From contig MHFY01000009.1 of the NCBI GenBank assembly GCA_001805375.1, forward strand, positions 14,546-23,936: a stretch of 9,391 bases of DNA, read 5' to 3'. Both the position numbers and the translations under genes were made by a program. The notes below the pieces were generated by a model. It saw nothing but the letters and a program-made list of their open reading frames with translations. It ran no database searches and was not told the DNA's origin. Origin of the DNA: Omnitrophica WOR_2 bacterium GWA2_47_8. Lineage in GTDB: Bacteria > Omnitrophota > Gorgyraeia > Zapsychrales > GWA2-47-8. Below are positions 6,164 to 9,391 of the stretch, in pieces; position 1 is the first letter of the stretch; every line of letters begins with the position of its first letter.

Positions 6164-6895
6164 ATGAAATACGGTATTTTTTCCGATGTCCACGCCAACT
6201 TAGAGGCCTTTGAAGCTGTTTTGGGAGAGCTTAAAAAGGAAAAGGTCGATCAATATGTTTTTCTCGGCGATCTGGTCGGTTACGGCGCGGACCCTAAGAA
6301 ATGTTTAGAGATCCTGCAGGATCTCATAACCAAGGGGTGCTTGTGTGTGGCCGGCAATCACGATCACGCGGCCTGCGGATTGTTGGATATCCAATATTTT
6401 AACTGGGCGGCGAAAAAGGCGATCGTGTGGACCCAAAGTCAGCTTAGCCGGGATGAAAAAGATTTTCTGGAAAGCTTGAAGCTTGTTGATCATGAAGACG
6501 ATTTTTCGGTTGTTCACGCCAGTTTGAATGAACCTCAGGAATGGCATTATGTTGACAGCCAGGAGGACGCCTTACCCACATTTGATTTATTAAAGAAACG
6601 CATCTGTTTTGTGGGGCATACCCACCGCTCGATCGTTTTCAGTTTTAAAAACGAAGTGGATTTTTCTTTGGAAAAAAGTTTTATTTTAAAGGATCCTTTT
6701 AAATATATTGTCAACGCGGGCAGTGTCGGCCAGCCGAGAGATGGGAACTCCCAGGCGTGTTTTGCCGTATACGACACACAGCATAGACGCGTGGATATCC
6801 ACCGGGTCAGTTATGATATTGACACGACCCAAGAAAAAATTTTAGCCGCTGGCCTGCCTGAGATCCTCGCCTACCGTTTAAGCATGGGACAATAA
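6164..6895 (+). CDS. calcineurin-like metallophosphoesterase (YfcE/Metallophos_2 type)
   Basis: This 243-residue cytoplasmic enzyme carries the full set of dinuclear-metal motifs: SDVHAN (residues 7-12), GDLVGYGADP from about 35, GNHDHA from about 65, VVHASL, then VGHTHRS and the closing NAGSVGQPRDG. Members of this family hydrolyse phosphomonoesters or phosphodiesters using two metal ions, and the GYG after the second motif is typical of the single-domain 'predicted phosphodiesterase' group. The substrate cannot be told from the sequence; a nucleotide phosphodiester is possible, but there is no specific evidence for c-di-GMP. It starts at ATG 6164, apparently without a leader. Its TAA overlaps the ATG of the next gene by one base (TAATG), so the two are probably cotranscribed and coupled. 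Confidence 0.92.
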   Translation: MKYGIFSDVHANLEAFEAVLGELKKEKVDQYVFLGDLVGYGADPKKCLEILQDLITKGCLCVAGNHDHAACGLLDIQYFNWAAKKAIVWTQSQLSRDEKDFLESLKLVDHEDDFSVVHASLNEPQEWHYVDSQEDALPTFDLLKKRICFVGHTHRSIVFSFKNEVDFSLEKSFILKDPFKYIVNAGSVGQPRDGNSQACFAVYDTQHRRVDIHRVSYDIDTTQEKILAAGLPEILAYRLSMGQ

Positions 6896-8682
6896 TGTTA
6901 AAAACGGAACATAAGCCTTTGATCGGTATCGCGGGTATTTTATGCCTTATTTTTATCATATTCTCCCCAGCTTTAAATAACCAATTTACCTATTGGGACG
7001 ATAATAAGTACGTGATCGATAATCCGGCTGTCCGCAGCCTGTCCGGGGAGAATATCGTTAAGGTCTTTACGGATTTTCTGCCGGTTGCCCGTCTTTATTC
7101 GCCCTTAACGATATTATCCTACGCGGTTGAATATCATTTTTTTCAGCTGAACCCTCAGGTTTATATCCGGGATAATATTATTTTGCATCTTATCAATACG
7201 TTCTTGGTTTTTGGCTTTATCTATGGGCTAACCAAAAATTTGAATATATCAATGATCGTGATGGTCTTGTTCGGTATCCATCCGATGCGGGTGGAGTCTG
7301 TGGTTTGGATCCCGGAGAGGAAGGACCTTCTTTACAGCCTTTTTTTCTTATCGGCATTGCTAAGTTATCTTAAATATTATTCAAAGGATTATTCAAGGAA
7401 ATGGTTCGGCTTTACCTATCTTTTTTTTCTGCTTTCTTTGATATCAAAACTCGCCGGAGTTATTTTGCCGGTCGTTCTATTGGCGGTAGACGATTATTTG
7501 AAGAAAAGGCCTTTTAAGAAATGCGTTCCAGAAAAAATCCCGTTCTTTGCTCTTTCTTTGCTCTTTGGATGCTTAGCCTGTGTCCAAAAGACGCCGATGA
7601 CGATCGATATTTATTCGGCCCTTGACCGGATCCTCTTCGGAAGTTTTTCTTTTGTCATGTATTTCGTGAAGGCGGTCGTTCCTTTTCAATTATCGGCGTA
7701 CTATCCTTACCCGGAGAAGGTCAATGGGCTGTACCCGTACTATTATTATATGGCGCCGTTTTTATTTGTCCTGCTGGGTGGCTTTGCCTGGATCAAGGTC
7801 AAGGCGAACCCTTACCTGCGTTTCGGGTTTTTATTTTATATGTCGACGATCTTTTTGGTCTTGGGCTTTATCCCGATGTCAAACGCGATCATGGCGGACC
7901 ATAATACGTATATCCCTTATTTGGGTCTTTTCTTTATGTTGGCCTGCGGTTTGGAGTATTGGATGAATAAAAAGCAACCCCTGTCTTTGTTGAGCTTGCC
8001 GGATGTGCGCTGGATACTGATCTTTTATTTAGCATTTCTGGCTGTTCTTACCGTCGAGCGCTGCAGGGTCTGGAAGGATGCGCAAACGTTATGGACCGAT
8101 GTGCTTATGAAATCCCCTCGATTGACCATCGGATATATCAGCCGGGGAAATGCCTTTGCTCTCAACCGAGAATACGATAAGGCCATGAACGATTATAATC
8201 AGGCAATTACTTTAGATCCTTATGAATTTAGGACCTATATCAACAGGGGGTATTTATATTACCTGAATGAACAGTTTGCCCGGGCTATCGACGATTATAA
8301 TCGAAGCATCGCGATCTATCCGAAGTGGCCTATTGCTTACCTGAACCGGGGCTTGGCCTATAGCAAAAACGGAGAGGTCGATTCAGCGATCGCGGATTAT
8401 ACGACTGTCCTGGCGCTTAGTCCCAATATCGCCGAGGCCCATGAACACCGCGGCGAACTTTATATGCGAAAGAAGGAATACGGCAAGGCGATCGAGGATT
8501 TTTCAAGGGCCCTGCAGTTTGACAGCCAGGCGCGCATATTTTTTAAGCGTTCATTAGCATTTCAGGCGATTCGTGACTATAATAATGCGTTTGAAAATGC
8601 CGTGAAAGCCAAGGACATGGGATATGCCTTTGAAGACGGAGAATATTTAAATAAGTTGAAAAACCGGCTGAAGAAAAATTAA
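6895..8682 (+). CDS. TMTC-like GT-C membrane protein with C-terminal TPR repeats
   Basis: This 595-residue membrane protein has an N-terminal half of many hydrophobic segments (about 8-26, 95-111, 117-128, 145-162, 171-198, 215-230, 246-263, 285-300, 308-328, 340-355, 371-387). At least four TPRs follow at about 410-570 (YISRGNAFALNREYDKAM, YLNRGLAYSKNGEVDSAI, HRGELYMRKKEYGKAI). The first loop has YWDDNKYV with the Asp pair 35-36, matching the catalytic acidic motif of GT-C glycosyltransferases. GIHPMRVESVVWIPERKD (128-144) and WKDAQTLW (393-400) are hallmarks of the TMTC family (CAZy GT105), which in animals O-mannosylates cadherins and carries the same TPR tail. Bacterial relatives are usually annotated only as TPR proteins. 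I infer lipid-linked sugar transfer at the membrane with TPRs choosing the acceptor; donor and acceptor are unknown. The 1-nt overlap with the phosphoesterase suggests coupling. Confidence 0.87.
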   Translation: MLKTEHKPLIGIAGILCLIFIIFSPALNNQFTYWDDNKYVIDNPAVRSLSGENIVKVFTDFLPVARLYSPLTILSYAVEYHFFQLNPQVYIRDNIILHLINTFLVFGFIYGLTKNLNISMIVMVLFGIHPMRVESVVWIPERKDLLYSLFFLSALLSYLKYYSKDYSRKWFGFTYLFFLLSLISKLAGVILPVVLLAVDDYLKKRPFKKCVPEKIPFFALSLLFGCLACVQKTPMTIDIYSALDRILFGSFSFVMYFVKAVVPFQLSAYYPYPEKVNGLYPYYYYMAPFLFVLLGGFAWIKVKANPYLRFGFLFYMSTIFLVLGFIPMSNAIMADHNTYIPYLGLFFMLACGLEYWMNKKQPLSLLSLPDVRWILIFYLAFLAVLTVERCRVWKDAQTLWTDVLMKSPRLTIGYISRGNAFALNREYDKAMNDYNQAITLDPYEFRTYINRGYLYYLNEQFARAIDDYNRSIAIYPKWPIAYLNRGLAYSKNGEVDSAIADYTTVLALSPNIAEAHEHRGELYMRKKEYGKAIEDFSRALQFDSQARIFFKRSLAFQAIRDYNNAFENAVKAKDMGYAFEDGEYLNKLKNRLKKN

Positions 8683-8688
8683 GGACGT

Positions 8689-9036
8689 ATGGCTTATATC
8701 ATCGACCTGGAAGATGTTTTAGAGCGCCTGCAGAACGATTATGGCCTTCTTTTTGAATTGATCGCAGATTTTCAAAAAGATTACACGAAAAAAAGGAAAT
8801 TGATCGAAAAGGCCCTCAAGGAAAAGAAATTCGATCAGGTCAAATATTTGGCCCATTCTTTGAAAGGCGAGGCCGGAAATCTATCCATTGCTTCAATGCA
8901 AAGTTGTTTTATGCTCATCGAATCGCATTTAACGGAAACAGGCGACACAGCGTTGATCAAGGATGTTTTAAACGAGATCGATGGGCAGTTCAAGGAACTG
9001 CAACAATTTGCCTTAAACTTAAGAAAGAAGTTATAA
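8689..9036 (+). CDS. stand-alone Hpt (histidine phosphotransfer) protein
   Basis: This 115-residue all-helical protein carries the Hpt signature AHSLKGEAGNLSI, which places the phospho-accepting histidine at 56. Upstream helices (LEDVLERLQNDYGLLFELIADF) and a downstream helix (MQSCFMLIESHL) complete the expected four-helix bundle. Hpt proteins pass phosphate between receiver domains and have no kinase activity of their own. The start ATG lies 6 nt after the previous stop, with AAGGA at 8681-8685 overlapping that stop, so it is likely cotranscribed with the membrane protein. No hybrid kinase is present in the window; the receiver-only protein at 3589 and the response regulator at 2783 are the only local receivers. 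Its pairing is therefore unknown. The gene ends in Lys-Leu-stop, and that stop is embedded in the -10 box of the PilZ gene. Confidence 0.9.
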   Translation: MAYIIDLEDVLERLQNDYGLLFELIADFQKDYTKKRKLIEKALKEKKFDQVKYLAHSLKGEAGNLSIASMQSCFMLIESHLTETGDTALIKDVLNEIDGQFKELQQFALNLRKKL

Positions 9037-9037
9037 T
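9008..9037 (+). promoter_or_regulatory. promoter TTGCCT-18 bp-TATAAT for a probably leaderless PilZ mRNA
   Basis: TTGCCT at 9008-9013 (4 of 6 matches to the -35 consensus) is separated by 18 bp from a perfect TATAAT at 9032-9037, which ends 7 nt before ATG 9045. The geometry is identical to that before the metallophosphoesterase gene. The stop codon of the Hpt gene (TAA 9034-9036) lies inside the -10 box. No ribosome binding site is present between the box and the ATG. Confidence 0.6.
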
Positions 9038-9044
9038 ATTGACC

Positions 9045-9365
9045 ATGCAGACAAAAGAAAGTAAAAAAACGGTGATGGAGAGGCGGACTTATGAGCGGAT
9101 CCCCACCAATATGCCGGCGCTGTATCGGCTCAAGGGCCCTGCGGCCTATAAATTTTTTGAATCAACGGTCATTAACATGACCCCGGAAGGGTTATGTTTT
9201 ATTTCTCAGCATAAGGTCAAGCCGAAGATGAAGGGGCAGATCCAGGTCGAATTGAGCAAGAAGGATAAAGTCCTGCTGGAGGTTGAGGTAAGATGGTTCA
9301 AGCCGGCAGACAGTAAGAATGGATACAATGTCGGGGTTAAAGTTTTAACGGAAACGAAATTATAA
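9045..9365 (+). CDS. single-domain PilZ protein, c-di-GMP receptor
   Basis: This 106-residue cytoplasmic protein is a lone PilZ domain. The RxxxR c-di-GMP clamp is R14-TYE-R18 (ERRTYERIP). The second motif is NMTPEG (44-49), matching the D/N-x-S-x-x-G pattern with threonine in place of serine. A later strand VEVRWFKP and the closing YNVGVKVL fit the PilZ barrel end. It should bind c-di-GMP and pass the signal on by contact with a partner; the target is unknown. ATG 9045 was chosen because the domain begins just after it and a consensus -10 box sits 7 nt upstream. The frame stays open back to 8904, but that extension runs inside the Hpt gene and looks like a frame shadow. A diguanylate cyclase in the same window is a natural source of ligand. 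Confidence 0.9.
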   Translation: MQTKESKKTVMERRTYERIPTNMPALYRLKGPAAYKFFESTVINMTPEGLCFISQHKVKPKMKGQIQVELSKKDKVLLEVEVRWFKPADSKNGYNVGVKVLTETKL

Positions 9366-9380
9366 TTTGATAGAATCAAA
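9366..9380. repeat. short perfect inverted repeat TTTGAT-AGA-ATCAAA
   Basis: A 6-bp perfect inverted repeat with a 3-nt loop lies directly after the PilZ stop and touches the GGAG before the next ATG. It is too AT-rich and lacks a T-run, so it is not a typical terminator. It could be a small operator or a weak hairpin near the ribosome binding site. Confidence 0.4.
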
Positions 9381-9386
9381 GGAGCT

Positions 9387-9391
9387 ATGAA
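9387..9391 (+). CDS. probable start of a further gene, 3' partial
   Basis: The window ends in AAAGGAG (9378-9384), CT, ATGAA, which looks like a ribosome binding site and start codon, although the 2-nt spacing is short. TATAAT at 9361-9366 overlaps the PilZ stop and could be its -10 box. Only the first codon and two bases are visible, so nothing can be said about the product. Confidence 0.4.

Noticed and set aside
8904..9044. Upstream extension of the PilZ frame
   Set aside because: It overlaps the Hpt gene in another frame, is not PilZ-like, and the -10 box geometry supports ATG 9045.

Overview
All supported genes lie on the + strand and are packed tightly, with several overlaps or gaps of 0-13 nt. 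The base composition is moderate and the start codons are bacterial. The mix points to a free-living, environmental Gram-negative bacterium. It includes a Bat (Bacteroides aerotolerance-type) gene pair, PAS/GAF/GGDEF and PilZ c-di-GMP signalling, a TMTC-like membrane protein fused to TPRs, and apparently leaderless genes. My best guess is a candidate-phylum lineage such as Omnitrophota or another PVC-related group. That is a guess from gene style, not from any marker gene in the window.

Region 1 (1-1670) is an envelope block. It holds the C-terminal end of a probable BatD-like protein, then a BatE-like protein (signal peptide, TPR, two membrane segments, SH3-like domain) joined to it by an ATGA overlap. 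A secreted alpha/beta-hydrolase follows, whose TTG start lies inside the end of the BatE-like gene.

Region 2 (1684-3427) is a two-component system: a soluble PAS-HisKA_3 histidine kinase and its NarL/FixJ-type response regulator, one base apart. A 161-bp gap follows. It carries a TACGTA-N4-TACGTA element and a third CGTA, and is the best candidate operator/promoter in the window.

Region 3 (3589-6102) is a second signalling cassette: a receiver-only regulator, a small cysteine-rich DUF2934-like protein behind the strongest ribosome binding site seen, and a soluble PAS-PAS-GAF-GGDEF diguanylate cyclase with an intact catalytic motif and inhibitory site.

Region 4 (6151-9391) opens with a consensus -10 box placed so that the metallophosphoesterase mRNA would be leaderless. 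That gene overlaps by one base a large membrane protein resembling the TMTC/GT-C O-mannosyltransferases, with C-terminal TPRs. A stand-alone Hpt phosphotransfer protein and a PilZ c-di-GMP receptor follow. The PilZ gene again has TATAAT exactly 7 nt before its ATG. A further gene probably begins in the last five bases.

Taken together, the window holds nearly all parts of a phosphorelay (kinase, two receivers, Hpt) and of a c-di-GMP circuit (cyclase, PilZ receptor) within about 7.5 kb. That they form one pathway is inference from neighbourhood. No tRNA, rRNA, CRISPR array, insertion sequence or convincing rho-independent terminator was seen, and no stretch over 300 bases lacks a gene.
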